Origin: Microbacterium imperiale
Lineage (GTDB): Bacteria > Actinomycetota > Actinomycetes > Actinomycetales > Microbacteriaceae
DNA length: 64,000 nt
Assembly (NCBI RefSeq): GCF_017876655.1
Contig: NZ_JAGIOK010000001.1
Coordinates: 1,240,001 to 1,304,000, forward strand
Direction: 5' to 3'
Shown: in pieces, positions 36,754-46,272 of the stretch
Position numbering within the stretch: position 1 is the first letter of the stretch
Layout of the letters: every line of letters starts with the position of its first letter
Translations under genes and position numbers: made by a program
The notes under the pieces: generated by a model
The model's input: only the letters and a program-made list of their open reading frames with translations
What the model was told of the DNA's origin: nothing
The model's database searches: none

Positions 36754-37983
36754 ATGAGACGCGGCTCGAACCTGCCGGCGGTCGGCACATACAACCAGAC
36801 GCTCGTGCTGGACCTGATCCGTCGCGCCCCCGCGGGCATCAGCCGCATCGAGCTCGCCGCCCGCACGGGGCTGTCGCCGCAGACGCTCAGCAACGTCGCT
36901 CGCCGCCTCGTCGCCGAGGGCTGGGTGCGCGAGGGCACGCCCGTCGCATCGGGGCCGGGCAAGCCACGCACGCCGCTGCAGCTCGACCCCTCGGCCCGGT
37001 GCGCCGTCGGCATCCACCTCGACCCGGCCGTCGACACCTTCGTCGTCGTCGACCTGCTGGGCGAGGTCGTCGCGCACGCCGAGCGGACGCCGCGTCAGGA
37101 CGGCAGCGCCGACGACATCGTCGCCGACCTGGCTCGCGCCGTCGACGACCTGCTGGCCGAGGCCGGCCGTGACCGCCGGTCGGTGCTGGGCGTCGGCGTC
37201 GCGGCGCCCGGCCCCCTCGACGCCGACCGCGGGCTGCTGTTCGAGCCGCCGCTGCTGCCGGCGGCATGGCACCAGCTCGCCGTGGGGCCCCGGCTGAGCG
37301 CCGCCACCGGCCTGACCACGACCCTCGAGAAGGACGTCGTGGCGGCGATGGTCGGCGAGCTGTGGCGCGACGCGTCGCAAGAACTGCAGGACTCGATCTT
37401 CTTCTACTACGGCGCCGGTGTGGGCGCCGGCCTCGCCGTCGACGGCACGCCCATCCGGGGTCGCACCGGTAACGCCGGCGACATCGCGCACCTCGTCGTC
37501 GAGCCGGGAGGACCGGTGTGCGGGTGCAGCCAGCGCGGGTGTCTCGGCGTCGCGATCTCGCCCGAACGGCTGCTCGTCGACGCCGGCATCGTCGCGCCGG
37601 GGCACCCGATCGCGGCTCCGGCCCTGCGCGGCCACCTGCGCGCTCTCGCCGCGCGCGCCGCCGCCGGCGACGAACGTGCTCGTCGCGCCGCCGAGCACGC
37701 CGGCGCGAGCCTCGCCCGCGCGGTCGTGCAGATCAACAATCTGCTCGACGCCGACGTCGTCGTCGTCGGCGGTCCGCTGTGGAGCCTGCTGTCGCCGACG
37801 GCGGCCCCCGCCCTCAATCGCGGCGTCGCCGACAGCACCGAGACCGCGACCCTCGGCGGCATCCGCGTACTCGACAGCCGGCTCGCGTCGGAGGCCGCCG
37901 CCGTCGGTGCGGCCTGCCTCGTGCTCGACGCGGCGATGACGGCACGTCCGACCGATCTGATGATCGCCGACAGCCCGGTCTGA
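36754..37983 (+). CDS. ROK-family transcriptional repressor
   Basis: A 409-aa regulator. The N-terminal winged helix (about 12-75) reads LDLIRRAPAGISRIELAART and LSPQTLSNVARRLVAEG. The ROK sugar-kinase-like domain follows, with GVAAPGPLD and the zinc-binding motif CGCSQRGCLG at about 253-262. The DNA-binding domain marks it as a repressor rather than a kinase. Its gene lies 109 bp before a sugar ABC importer with alpha-mannosidase, which it very probably controls with the imported sugar or a derivative as inducer. Confidence 0.9.
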   Translation: MRRGSNLPAVGTYNQTLVLDLIRRAPAGISRIELAARTGLSPQTLSNVARRLVAEGWVREGTPVASGPGKPRTPLQLDPSARCAVGIHLDPAVDTFVVVDLLGEVVAHAERTPRQDGSADDIVADLARAVDDLLAEAGRDRRSVLGVGVAAPGPLDADRGLLFEPPLLPAAWHQLAVGPRLSAATGLTTTLEKDVVAAMVGELWRDASQELQDSIFFYYGAGVGAGLAVDGTPIRGRTGNAGDIAHLVVEPGGPVCGCSQRGCLGVAISPERLLVDAGIVAPGHPIAAPALRGHLRALAARAAAGDERARRAAEHAGASLARAVVQINNLLDADVVVVGGPLWSLLSPTAAPALNRGVADSTETATLGGIRVLDSRLASEAAAVGAACLVLDAAMTARPTDLMIADSPV

Positions 37984-38012
37984 CCTCCGCCGGAGTCGCG
38001 TCCACGAACCTC

Positions 38013-38043
38013 TTGCCGTTTTATTCCATTTGGTTTAGAAAAG
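38013..38043 (+). promoter_or_regulatory. Promoter and AT-rich probable ROK operator
   Basis: TTGCCG (38013-38018) and TTAGAA (38035-38040), spaced by 16 bp, make a plausible promoter for the sugar-transport operon. The 25-bp stretch 38019-38043 is strikingly AT rich against the GC-rich surroundings and has TTTT and AAAA ends flanking an imperfect dyad. AT-rich dyads of this kind are known ROK-regulator sites. Confidence 0.55.
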
Positions 38044-38092
38044 ACGTGCGCACGCACCGCGCGATCCTCGTCCAAGCAAGGGAGCTTCGACC

Positions 38093-39451
38093 ATGAAGAG
38101 ATCCAGTGCGACCCTCGCGGTCGTCGGAACCACGGCATTCGCACTCGCCCTGACCGGCTGCGGCGGTGGCAGCGGGGGCGACGACGCCTCGGGCGACACC
38201 ATCCGCGTCGCCTACCAGAAGACGAAGTCGTTCACCGCGATGGACGAGCTGATGAAGAAGGTGAAGGAGGAGTACGAGGCCGCGAACGAGGGCCGCACGG
38301 TCGAGCTCGTGCCGATCGAGGCGGAGCAGGACCAGTACTTCACCAAGCTCGCGCTCATGAACGGCTCGCCCGACACCGCTCCCGACGTCATCTACGAAGA
38401 CACCTTCCAGATCCGATCGGATGCCGCTGCCGGCTACCTGCAGCCCATGGACGACTACCTCGCCGAATGGGACCAGTGGGAGCAGTACGACGACGGCGCC
38501 AAGCAGGCCGGTCTCGGCGACGACGGCAAGACCTACGGCGTCTCGCTCGGCACCGACACCCGCGGGCTGTACTACAACAAGCAGATCTTCGCCGAGGCGG
38601 GGCTGCCCGAGGATTGGGCGCCGGAGAGCTGGGACGACGTCCTCGAGGCCGCTCGCACCGTCAAGGAGAGCAACCCCGACGTCATCCCCCTCAACGTCTA
38701 CGCCTCGCAGGCGCTCGGTGAGGCCACCTCGATGCAGGGATTCGAGATGCTGCTCTACGGCACCGAGGACGAGCTGCTCGACACCGACAGCAACAAGTGG
38801 GTCACCGGATCGGCCGGCTTCCTCGATGCGCTCGAGTTCTACCGGACGATCGCCGACGAGCAGCTCGGCCCCGACCCCGCCCAGGCCCTCGACGCCGGCT
38901 GGGGCACGAAGGTGAGCACGGAGCTGCTGCCGCAGGGCGGCCTCGCGATCGCGCTCGACGGCTCGTGGCTGCCGAGCAACTGGATCGAGGGCGAGAACGC
39001 CTGGCCCGAGTGGGAGCAGACGATGGGCTTCGCCGCCATGCCGACGCAGGACGGCGGCGGCGACGGCTTCACGTCGATGTCGGGCGGATGGACCCTCGCG
39101 ATCGGCGCCAACGCCGCCGACCCCCAGGCTGCCTTTGACGTCATCGCGCAGGCGCTGACGTTCGAGAACGCGCTGATGTACCACCAGGAGGCCGGCCAGA
39201 TCGCGGTCCGCAAGGACGTCGCCGCAAGCCAGGAGTACCTCGACTACAACCCGTCGTTCGAGTTCTTCTCCTCGCTCGTGCCGTACACGCACTTCCGTCC
39301 CGCGACCCCGGACTACTCCCAGATCTCCTCGAACATCCCGCGTGCGACGGAGTCGGTCTTCACCGGCCAGGCGACGCCGCAGGACGCGCAGGCCGCGTAC
39401 GACTCCGCTCTCGTCGGCATCGTCGGCGAGGAGAACACGCAGGCCGGCTGA
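38093..39451 (+). CDS. Sugar ABC transporter substrate-binding lipoprotein
   Basis: A 452-aa family 1 extracellular solute-binding protein. The signal peptide ends in lipobox LALTGC with the lipidated C23, followed by a GGGSGGDD linker. The mature part has typical MalE-like features such as TLRVAYQKTK-equivalent IRVAYQKTKSF, YGVSLGTDTRGLYYNKQIF and GSWLPSNW. AAGGGAG precedes the ATG. It is the first gene of a four-gene operon with two permeases and an alpha-mannosidase, which points to mannose-containing oligosaccharides as ligand. Confidence 0.92.
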   Translation: MKRSSATLAVVGTTAFALALTGCGGGSGGDDASGDTIRVAYQKTKSFTAMDELMKKVKEEYEAANEGRTVELVPIEAEQDQYFTKLALMNGSPDTAPDVIYEDTFQIRSDAAAGYLQPMDDYLAEWDQWEQYDDGAKQAGLGDDGKTYGVSLGTDTRGLYYNKQIFAEAGLPEDWAPESWDDVLEAARTVKESNPDVIPLNVYASQALGEATSMQGFEMLLYGTEDELLDTDSNKWVTGSAGFLDALEFYRTIADEQLGPDPAQALDAGWGTKVSTELLPQGGLAIALDGSWLPSNWIEGENAWPEWEQTMGFAAMPTQDGGGDGFTSMSGGWTLAIGANAADPQAAFDVIAQALTFENALMYHQEAGQIAVRKDVAASQEYLDYNPSFEFFSSLVPYTHFRPATPDYSQISSNIPRATESVFTGQATPQDAQAAYDSALVGIVGEENTQAG

Positions 39452-39458
39452 CATCACC

Positions 39459-40403
39459 ATGACCGCCACCGCCACCCTCACCACCGGCGGTCGGCACCGC
39501 CCGGGCCGGGAGATCACCTCCCGGTCCGGCCGGTCCGCCGCCCGCGCCGCCGCCCGCCTGCTGCCCCTGCTGCCGGCCGTCCTCCTTCTGCTCGCGTTCA
39601 TGCTCGGCCCGATCGTGTACGCGCTCTACGGCTCGCTGACCGACCGCGCCATGACCGGCCCCCGCGCGGCGAACCCGCAGTTCATCGGCCTCGACAACTA
39701 CACCGCACTGTTCGCCTCGGGTGAGTTCTGGATGTCGCTGGGACTGACGGTGGTGTTCGTGCTCGCGTCGGCCGTCGTGGGCCAGAACGTCCTCGGGATG
39801 CTGCTGGCCGTCCTCATCCGCTCGTCGGTCAAGCCGCTGCGCTCCCTGGTGGGCGGACTCGTGGTGCTGGCCTGGGTGCTGCCCGAGATCGTCGCCGCCT
39901 TCGCGCTGTACGCGTTCTTCCAGACCGACGGCACGCTCAACACCTTCCTCGGGTGGTTCGGCCTCGAGGGCACCAGCTGGCTGTACTACTTCCCCATGCT
40001 CGCCGTCATCCTCGCGAACATCTGGCGGGGCACCGCGTTCTCGATGATGGTCTACAACGCCGCCCTGTCGGAGGTCCCGCCCGAGCTCACCGAGGCCGCC
40101 ACGATCGACGGTGCGGGCGCCTGGCAGCGCTTCATCCGTGTGACCCTGCCGGTGATCCGGCGCTCGATCTCGACGAACCTGCTGCTGACGACGCTGCAGA
40201 CCCTCGGCGTCTTCACCCTGATCTGGGTGATGACCGGCGGCGGTCCCGGCACCCAGTCGTCGACGCTGCCCGTCCTGGCGTTCCAGGAGGCCTTCAAGTT
40301 CGCACAGGTCGGATACGGCACCGCGATCGCGGTGGTGACCCTGCTGATCGGCGCCGTGTTCTCGGCCGCCTACATCCGCATCCTCAAGCCGGAGGTCGAC
40401 TGA
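39459..40403 (+). CDS. Sugar ABC transporter permease (MalF type)
   Basis: A 314-aa inner-membrane permease with six helices. The EAA loop that contacts the ATPase is EAATIDGAGAWQRFIRVTLP, about residues 208-227. The ATG at 39459 lies 7 nt after the stop of the binding-protein gene, giving a 37-residue cytoplasmic N-terminus; the frame is open upstream but overlaps the binding-protein gene. It forms a heterodimer with the next permease. No ATPase is encoded here, so a shared MsiK-type ATPase is likely. Confidence 0.92.
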   Translation: MTATATLTTGGRHRPGREITSRSGRSAARAAARLLPLLPAVLLLLAFMLGPIVYALYGSLTDRAMTGPRAANPQFIGLDNYTALFASGEFWMSLGLTVVFVLASAVVGQNVLGMLLAVLIRSSVKPLRSLVGGLVVLAWVLPEIVAAFALYAFFQTDGTLNTFLGWFGLEGTSWLYYFPMLAVILANIWRGTAFSMMVYNAALSEVPPELTEAATIDGAGAWQRFIRVTLPVIRRSISTNLLLTTLQTLGVFTLIWVMTGGGPGTQSSTLPVLAFQEAFKFAQVGYGTAIAVVTLLIGAVFSAAYIRILKPEVD

Positions 40404-40404
40404 C

Positions 40405-41256
40405 ATGGCCGCCATCACCGCCTCGGTCTCGGCGCCGCGCAAGCGCGGCCAGACCGTCCTGTCGTCGGTCATCTTGGCCGCCATCGGCGTGCTGTTCCTG
40501 GTTCCGCTGCTGTGGATCGTCTTCGCGTCGTTCGACGGCGACGCGAAGGTGACCATGAAGGTGCCCGAGACCTGGACTCTCGACAACTACACCCAGGTCA
40601 TGACCTGGGAGCTGACCTTCCAGCCTCTGCTGAACTCGATCCTCGTCTCGCTCGGCACCGCCGTCATCACGGTCGTCGTGGGCGTCTTGGCCGCCTATCC
40701 CCTCTCGCGGTACGCGATGCGGTTCCAGAAGACGTTCATGTACGCGATCCTGTTCGGCACCGGTCTGCCCATCACGGCGATGATGGTTCCCGTCTACGCC
40801 CTGTTCGTCTCGTTCGGGCTGCTCGACTCCGTCTGGGGCGTCATCGTGTTCATGGCGGCGACGTCGCTGCCGATGGCCATCTGGATGCTGAAGAACTTCA
40901 TGGACTCGGTGCCGATCTCGCTCGAAGAGGCCGCCTGGGTCGACGGGGCCGGATCGATGCAGGCGCTCGCCCGCATCGTCATCCCGCTGATGCGCTCCGG
41001 AATCGGCGTCGTCTTCATCTTCGTGTTCACCACGGCGTGGGGGAACTTCTTCGTCCCCTTCGTGCTGCTGTTCACGTCGTCGAAGTTCCCCGCCGCGGTG
41101 TCGATCTTCAACTTCTTCGGCCAGTACGGCTCCATCGCCTACGGCCAGCTCGCCGCGTATTCGGTGCTCTACGCCGCGCCGATGGTGCTGCTGTACGTGC
41201 TGGTGCAGCGGTTCTCCGGCGGCGCGTTCGCTCTCGCCGGGTCCGTCAAGGGCTGA
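40405..41256 (+). CDS. Sugar ABC transporter permease (MalG type)
   Basis: A 283-aa permease with six helices and the EAA loop EAAWVDGAGSMQALARIVIP (about 173-192). It starts one base after the upstream permease stop codon, so the two are translationally coupled. GLPITAMMVPVYALF and FFGQYGSIAYGQLAAYSVLY are typical of MalG-like proteins. It completes the membrane part of the importer. Confidence 0.92.
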   Translation: MAAITASVSAPRKRGQTVLSSVILAAIGVLFLVPLLWIVFASFDGDAKVTMKVPETWTLDNYTQVMTWELTFQPLLNSILVSLGTAVITVVVGVLAAYPLSRYAMRFQKTFMYAILFGTGLPITAMMVPVYALFVSFGLLDSVWGVIVFMAATSLPMAIWMLKNFMDSVPISLEEAAWVDGAGSMQALARIVIPLMRSGIGVVFIFVFTTAWGNFFVPFVLLFTSSKFPAAVSIFNFFGQYGSIAYGQLAAYSVLYAAPMVLLYVLVQRFSGGAFALAGSVKG

Positions 41257-41285
41257 CGCGCTCCTCCCTCTTGAAAGGCTTCTTC

Positions 41286-44200
41286 ATGCACGACCGTTCC
41301 ACGCTCGCCCTCCTGCGCATCGACCGCTTCGCGCGCGAGCGCCTCGCGCCCGCGATCCACCGCGCCTCGCACCCGCTCACCCTCGCGTGCTGGGAGGCGC
41401 CGGGCGAGCCGGTGCCGTTCGCCGAAGCCGAGGCAGGGCACTACCGTCCGGTCGCGGTCGGGGACCCGTGGGGTCGGCCCTGGGGCACGACGTGGTTCCG
41501 TGTCACGGGAGGCGCTCCTGCCGAATGGCTCACCGACGGCGTGGCACCGGACGGCACCCGACTCGAGCTCGTCGTCGACCTCGGTTTCACGACGGGCCAG
41601 CCGGGATTCCAGTGCGAGGCGATGGTGTGGTCGCTGGACGGACGGCCCATGCGCGGCATCGCGCCGCTCAACAACGCCGTCGTCGAGGCCGTCGGCCCGG
41701 ACGGCGCCGTGGACGTCTACATCGAGGCGGCGTCGAACCCCGATGTGGGCAGCCTGTTCACGTTCGAGCCGACCCCGGTCGGCGACCGAGCGACGGCCGG
41801 AGACGCCCCCATCTACGTGCTGCGCACCGTGGACGTGCGGCTGCGCGACCTCGAGGTCACGGCGCTGCTCGCCGACACCGCGGCCCTGCGCGGCCTCGTC
41901 GCCCAGCTCGACCCGGGCTCACCCCGCCGGGCCGACATCCTGCTCGCGCTCGAGCGGATGATCGACGTCGTCGACCCGCACGACGTCGCCGCGACGGCGA
42001 CGGCCGGGCGCGCGGTGCTGGCGCCCGTGCTCGCGCAGCCGGCGACGGCGAGCGCGCACACGCTGCACGCCGTCGGCCATGCGCACATCGACTCGGCGTG
42101 GCTCTGGCCGGTCCGCGAGACGGTGCGCAAGGTCGCGCGGACGTTCTCGAACGTCCTGTCGCTGATGGACGAGGATCCCGACTTCGTCTTCGCCGCGTCA
42201 TCGGCGCAGCAGTACGCCTGGGTCAAGGAGTACTACCCCGACCTGTTCGAGCGCATCCGCGCCCGCGTGGCCGAGGGGCGGTTCGTGCCCGTCGGCAGCA
42301 TGTGGGTCGAATCCGACACGAACCTGCCGGGCGGCGAGGCCCTGGCGCGTCAGTTCGTCGCGGGCAAGGGCTTCTTCCAGCGCGAGTTCGGTCTCGACAC
42401 CCCCGAGGTGTGGCTGCCCGACTCGTTCGGCTACAGCGGCGCGCTACCCCAGATCGCGCGGGCCGCGGGCGCGCGCTGGTTCCTGACGCAGAAGATCTCG
42501 TGGAACGAGACGAACCGGATGCCGCATCACACCTTCCGCTGGGAGGGGATCGACGGCACGCGGCTGTTCACGCACTTCCCGCCCGTCGACACGTACAACT
42601 CGATCGTGTCGGCCGCCGAACTCGCACACGCCGAGCGCAACTACGCCGACAAGGGGCGCGGCACCGTCTCCCTGCTGCCGTACGGCTTCGGCGACGGCGG
42701 CGGCGGTCCGACCCGCGAGATGACGGCCGCAGTGGCCCGCACCCGGTCTCTCGAGGGCTCGCCGCGCGTCGAGCACTCGTCGCCGCGCCGGTTCTTCGAG
42801 ACGGCCGAGCGCGAGTACCCCGAACCCGAGGTGTGGGTGGGCGAGCTCTACCTCGAGTTCCACCGCGGCACCTACACGAGCCAGCTGGCGACCAAGCAGG
42901 GCAACCGGCGCAGCGAGCATCTGCTGCGCGAGGCGGAGTTGTGGGCGGCGACCGCCGCGGTGCGCGTGGGTGAGCCGTACCCCGCCGAGCGTTTGGCGCG
43001 GGTGTGGGAGACGGTGCTGCTGCAGCAGTTCCACGACATCCTGCCCGGCTCGTCGATCGCGTGGGTGTATCACGACGCCGAGCGCAACTACGCCGCCATC
43101 GAGCGCGAACTCGAAGAGCTCATCGCCGGCAGCCTCGCCGCACTCGCCGGCCCGGCGTCCGACGACGGCGACGCCCGGGTGCTGCGGGTGAACGCCGCAC
43201 CGCACGCGCGCGGCGGCGCGGCGGCGCTCGGGGCGACGGCCACCGGCGACGCGACGGCGGCCGCGACGCCGCAGCGGTCGGGCGAGGGCTGGGTGCTCGA
43301 CAACGGGGTCATCCGCGTCGTCCTCGACGAGCGCGGCCTCATCGTCTCGGCCGTCGACCTCGCGAGCGGACGCGAGAGCGTGCCGCCCGGGACGGCATCC
43401 GCCCTGCTGCAGCTGCACCGCGACACCCCCACCCAGTGGGATGCGTGGGACGTCGACGTGCACTATCGCAACACCGTGACCGACCTCGTCGAGGCCGACA
43501 GCGTGGCGGCCGACGGCGACGCCGTCGTCGTGACGCGTACCTTCGGCGGCTCGCGCGTCGTGCAGCGCTTCGCCCTGGACGCCGGCTCGCGCACGCTGTC
43601 GCTCGGCATCGAGCTCGACTGGCGTGAGACGCAGAAGCTGCTCAAGCTCGCCTTCCCCGTCGACGTGCACACCGACACGGCGACGTCGGAGGTGCAGTTC
43701 GGGCACATCGACCGCAAGACCCACACCAACACGTCGTGGGATGCCGCCCGGTTCGAGACGGTCGCCCACCGGTGGGTCCGGGTCGCCGAGCCCGGATTCG
43801 GGGTCGCCGTCGTCAACGACTCGACGTACGGCCACGACGTGACGCGGGCTCAGCGATCGGTCGGAGGCGGCACGGTCTCGGTCGTGCGGCTCTCGCTCAT
43901 CCGCTCGGCGATGTTCCCCGACCCCACGCAGGACCAGGGGTCGTACGCCCTCAACGTGGGACTCGTCGTCGGCGCGGACGTCACGGATGCCGTCACCGAG
44001 GGCTACCGCATCAACCTGCCCGAGCGCTCGGTCACCGGCACTGCCGAGGCGATCGAGCCGCTCGTGACGGTTGCCGACCCGCTGGTGGTGGTCGAGGCGC
44101 TCAAGCTCGCCGAGGACGGTTCGGGCGACGTGATCGTGCGACTGTACGAGGCCGGAGGACGCCGGGTCGAGACGGCGATCGAGGCCGCGTTCGCCGTCCG

Positions 44201-44339
44201 CGGCGTGCACCAGACCGATCTGCTCGAGCGCGAGGTCGCGGCATCCGCGCTCGTCTCGGCCCAGACCCGTGACGAAGGGCTCACGGCGCGGCTGTCGTTG
44301 CGGCCGTTCGAGATCGCGACGCTGCGCTTCACTCGCTGA
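41286..44339 (+). CDS. Alpha-mannosidase, glycoside hydrolase family 38
   Basis: A 1017-aa cytosolic GH38 enzyme that removes alpha-linked mannose from imported glycans. The zinc-binding motif HAHIDSAWLWPVRE is near residues 264-277. The catalytic nucleophile is D379 in VWLPDSFGYSG. A middle helical domain (LLRE, LPGSSIAWVYHDAERNY) and a large beta-sandwich C-terminal half (LDNGVIRVVLDERGLI, HWVRVAEPG-like RWVRVAEPGFGVAVVND) follow. There is no signal peptide. ATG 41286 has AAAGG upstream, and the frame is open further 5' only across the permease gene. It ends the ROK-controlled operon. Confidence 0.93.
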   Translation: MHDRSTLALLRIDRFARERLAPAIHRASHPLTLACWEAPGEPVPFAEAEAGHYRPVAVGDPWGRPWGTTWFRVTGGAPAEWLTDGVAPDGTRLELVVDLGFTTGQPGFQCEAMVWSLDGRPMRGIAPLNNAVVEAVGPDGAVDVYIEAASNPDVGSLFTFEPTPVGDRATAGDAPIYVLRTVDVRLRDLEVTALLADTAALRGLVAQLDPGSPRRADILLALERMIDVVDPHDVAATATAGRAVLAPVLAQPATASAHTLHAVGHAHIDSAWLWPVRETVRKVARTFSNVLSLMDEDPDFVFAASSAQQYAWVKEYYPDLFERIRARVAEGRFVPVGSMWVESDTNLPGGEALARQFVAGKGFFQREFGLDTPEVWLPDSFGYSGALPQIARAAGARWFLTQKISWNETNRMPHHTFRWEGIDGTRLFTHFPPVDTYNSIVSAAELAHAERNYADKGRGTVSLLPYGFGDGGGGPTREMTAAVARTRSLEGSPRVEHSSPRRFFETAEREYPEPEVWVGELYLEFHRGTYTSQLATKQGNRRSEHLLREAELWAATAAVRVGEPYPAERLARVWETVLLQQFHDILPGSSIAWVYHDAERNYAAIERELEELIAGSLAALAGPASDDGDARVLRVNAAPHARGGAAALGATATGDATAAATPQRSGEGWVLDNGVIRVVLDERGLIVSAVDLASGRESVPPGTASALLQLHRDTPTQWDAWDVDVHYRNTVTDLVEADSVAADGDAVVVTRTFGGSRVVQRFALDAGSRTLSLGIELDWRETQKLLKLAFPVDVHTDTATSEVQFGHIDRKTHTNTSWDAARFETVAHRWVRVAEPGFGVAVVNDSTYGHDVTRAQRSVGGGTVSVVRLSLIRSAMFPDPTQDQGSYALNVGLVVGADVTDAVTEGYRINLPERSVTGTAEAIEPLVTVADPLVVVEALKLAEDGSGDVIVRLYEAGGRRVETAIEAAFAVRGVHQTDLLEREVAASALVSAQTRDEGLTARLSLRPFEIATLRFTR

Positions 44340-44374
44340 GCGCGCATTAATTCCGGCGCGGCGGGGCGGGGGTG

Positions 44375-44422
44375 CACAGCATCTAGTGCCTGAATCGAGA
44401 TTGCACCACAACATCTGGTGAC
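44375..44422 (+). promoter_or_regulatory. Tandem NrdR-like boxes upstream of nrdD
   Basis: ACAGCATCTAGTG (44376-44388) and ACAACATCTGGTG (44408-44420) agree at 11 of 13 positions and are 32 bp apart start to start, three helical turns. This matches the paired arrangement of NrdR sites upstream of ribonucleotide reductase genes. NrdR would repress nrdDG when ATP/dATP signals adequate nucleotide supply. Confidence 0.75.
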
Positions 44423-44439
44423 GACTCGAGAGGACACGA

Positions 44440-46272
44440 ATGACCACCCCCACCCCCGCCCGGTCCATCCCCGTCGCCGCGACCGTCGACGAGTACCTGC
44501 AGCGTCGCGATTGGCGCGTGAACGCCAACGCGAACCAGGGCTATAGCCTCGGCGGGCTCATCCTCAATGCCTCCGGCAAGCTCATCGCGAACTACTGGCT
44601 CGACGAGGTCTACGCGCTCGAGGCTGGGGCGGCGCATCGCGACGGCGACATCCACATCCACGACCTCGACGTCTTCGCGGGGTACTGCGCCGGGTGGTCG
44701 CTGCGCACGCTGCTCGAGCAGGGGTTCAACGGCGTTCCGGGCGCCATCGCGTCGCGCCCGCCGAAGCACTTCTCGAGCGCCCTCGGGCAGATCGTGAACT
44801 TCCTCGGGACGCTCCAGAACGAGTGGGCCGGCGCGCAGGCGTTCAGCTCGTTCGACACCTACCTGGCGCCGTACGTACGGCTGGACGGACTCGACGACGA
44901 CGCCGTGCGTCAGGGCATCCAGGAGCTCGTGTTCAACCTCAACGTGCCGTCGCGGTGGGGCACGCAGACGCCGTTCACCAACCTCACCTTCGACTGGACC
45001 TGCCCCGCCGACCTCGCCGACCAGCGCCCCCTCGTGGGCGGACGCATCGCCGATTTCACGTACGGCGAGCTCGCACCCGAGATGGCGATGATCAACCGGG
45101 CGTTCCTGTCGGTGATGACCGAGGGCGACGCCGACGGCCGCGCGTTCACCTTCCCGATCCCGACCTACAACATCACCAAGGACTTCGACTGGGACGCCCC
45201 CGAGGTCGACGCCCTGTTCGAGATGACCGCGAAGTACGGTCTGCCGTACTTCCAGAACTTCGTGAACTCCGACCTCGACCCGGGGATGATCCGCTCGATG
45301 TGCTGCCGGCTGCAGCTCGACCTGACCGAGCTGCTCAAGCGCGGCAACGCGCTGTTCGGCTCGGCGGAGCAGACCGGCTCGATCGGGGTCGTCACGATCA
45401 ACTGCGCGCGGCTCGGCTTCGTGCACGCGGGCGACCGCGCCGGCATGTTCGCTCAGCTGGACCGTCTGCTCGAGATCGCGCGCGACAGCCTCGAGGCCAA
45501 GCGTGCGGTCATCGGGTGGCACCTCGACGCCGGGCTCTTCCCGTACAGCCGGCGCTACCTCGGCACCCTCGCGAATCACTTCTCCACGATCGGGGTCAAC
45601 GGACTCAACGAGGCGGTGCGCAACTTCACCGACGACCGGCACGACATCACCACCGACGACGGGATGCGGCTGGCCGCCGACCTGCTCGACCACGTCCGGG
45701 CCCGCATGGTCGAGTTCCAGGAGCAGACCGGGCATCTGTACAACCTCGAGGCGACGCCGGCCGAGTCGGCGACGTACCGCTTCGCCCGCAGCGACATCGC
45801 GCGGTTCGGCGAGCGGGACGATGACGGCAGCGGCATCCGTCACGCCGGCACGAGCGCGAACCCGTACTACACGAACTCGTCGCAGCTGCCCGTCGCCTTC
45901 ACCGACGACCCCTTCGAGGCGATGGAGCTGCAGGAGTCGCTGCAGCAGAAGTACACCGGCGGCACGGTGCTGCACCTCTACATGGGCGAGGCGGCGCCGT
46001 CGGCGGCGGCGTGCAAGGCGCTCGTCCGTCGATCGCTCGCCGGTTACCGCATCCCGTACATCACCATCACGCCCACCTTCTCGATCTGCCCGCAGCACGG
46101 CTACCTCTCCGGCGACCACGCCCTGTGTCCACAGTGCCGGGCGGAGTGCGAGGTGTGGACGCGGGTCATGGGGTACTTCCGTCCGGTCGCGTCCTTCAAC
46201 ATCGGCAAGAAGGGCGAGGCCGCCGAACGCGTGCCCTTCTCGTACGAGCGCGCCGAGCCCGTCGCCGTCTGA
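44440..46272 (+). CDS. nrdD: Anaerobic ribonucleoside-triphosphate reductase
   Basis: A 610-aa class III ribonucleotide reductase, which makes dNTPs without oxygen using a glycyl radical. The radical glycine is G578 in RVMGYFRPVASFN. The C-terminal zinc site has C550, H553, C563 and C566 (CPQHGY, CPQC). HRDGDIHIHDLD and GGRIADFTYGELAP are characteristic active-site and substrate-region blocks. There is no separate ATP-cone at the N-terminus, so it is shorter than E. coli NrdD. GAGAGGAC lies before the ATG. The stop codon overlaps the nrdG start by one base. Confidence 0.94.
   Translation: MTTPTPARSIPVAATVDEYLQRRDWRVNANANQGYSLGGLILNASGKLIANYWLDEVYALEAGAAHRDGDIHIHDLDVFAGYCAGWSLRTLLEQGFNGVPGAIASRPPKHFSSALGQIVNFLGTLQNEWAGAQAFSSFDTYLAPYVRLDGLDDDAVRQGIQELVFNLNVPSRWGTQTPFTNLTFDWTCPADLADQRPLVGGRIADFTYGELAPEMAMINRAFLSVMTEGDADGRAFTFPIPTYNITKDFDWDAPEVDALFEMTAKYGLPYFQNFVNSDLDPGMIRSMCCRLQLDLTELLKRGNALFGSAEQTGSIGVVTINCARLGFVHAGDRAGMFAQLDRLLEIARDSLEAKRAVIGWHLDAGLFPYSRRYLGTLANHFSTIGVNGLNEAVRNFTDDRHDITTDDGMRLAADLLDHVRARMVEFQEQTGHLYNLEATPAESATYRFARSDIARFGERDDDGSGIRHAGTSANPYYTNSSQLPVAFTDDPFEAMELQESLQQKYTGGTVLHLYMGEAAPSAAACKALVRRSLAGYRIPYITITPTFSICPQHGYLSGDHALCPQCRAECEVWTRVMGYFRPVASFNIGKKGEAAERVPFSYERAEPVAV

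Noticed and set aside
40512..41285. Extension of the alpha-mannosidase upstream of 41286
   Set aside because: It lies in the wrong frame over the permease gene and is R/D-rich; the ATG at 41286 has a ribosome-binding site.
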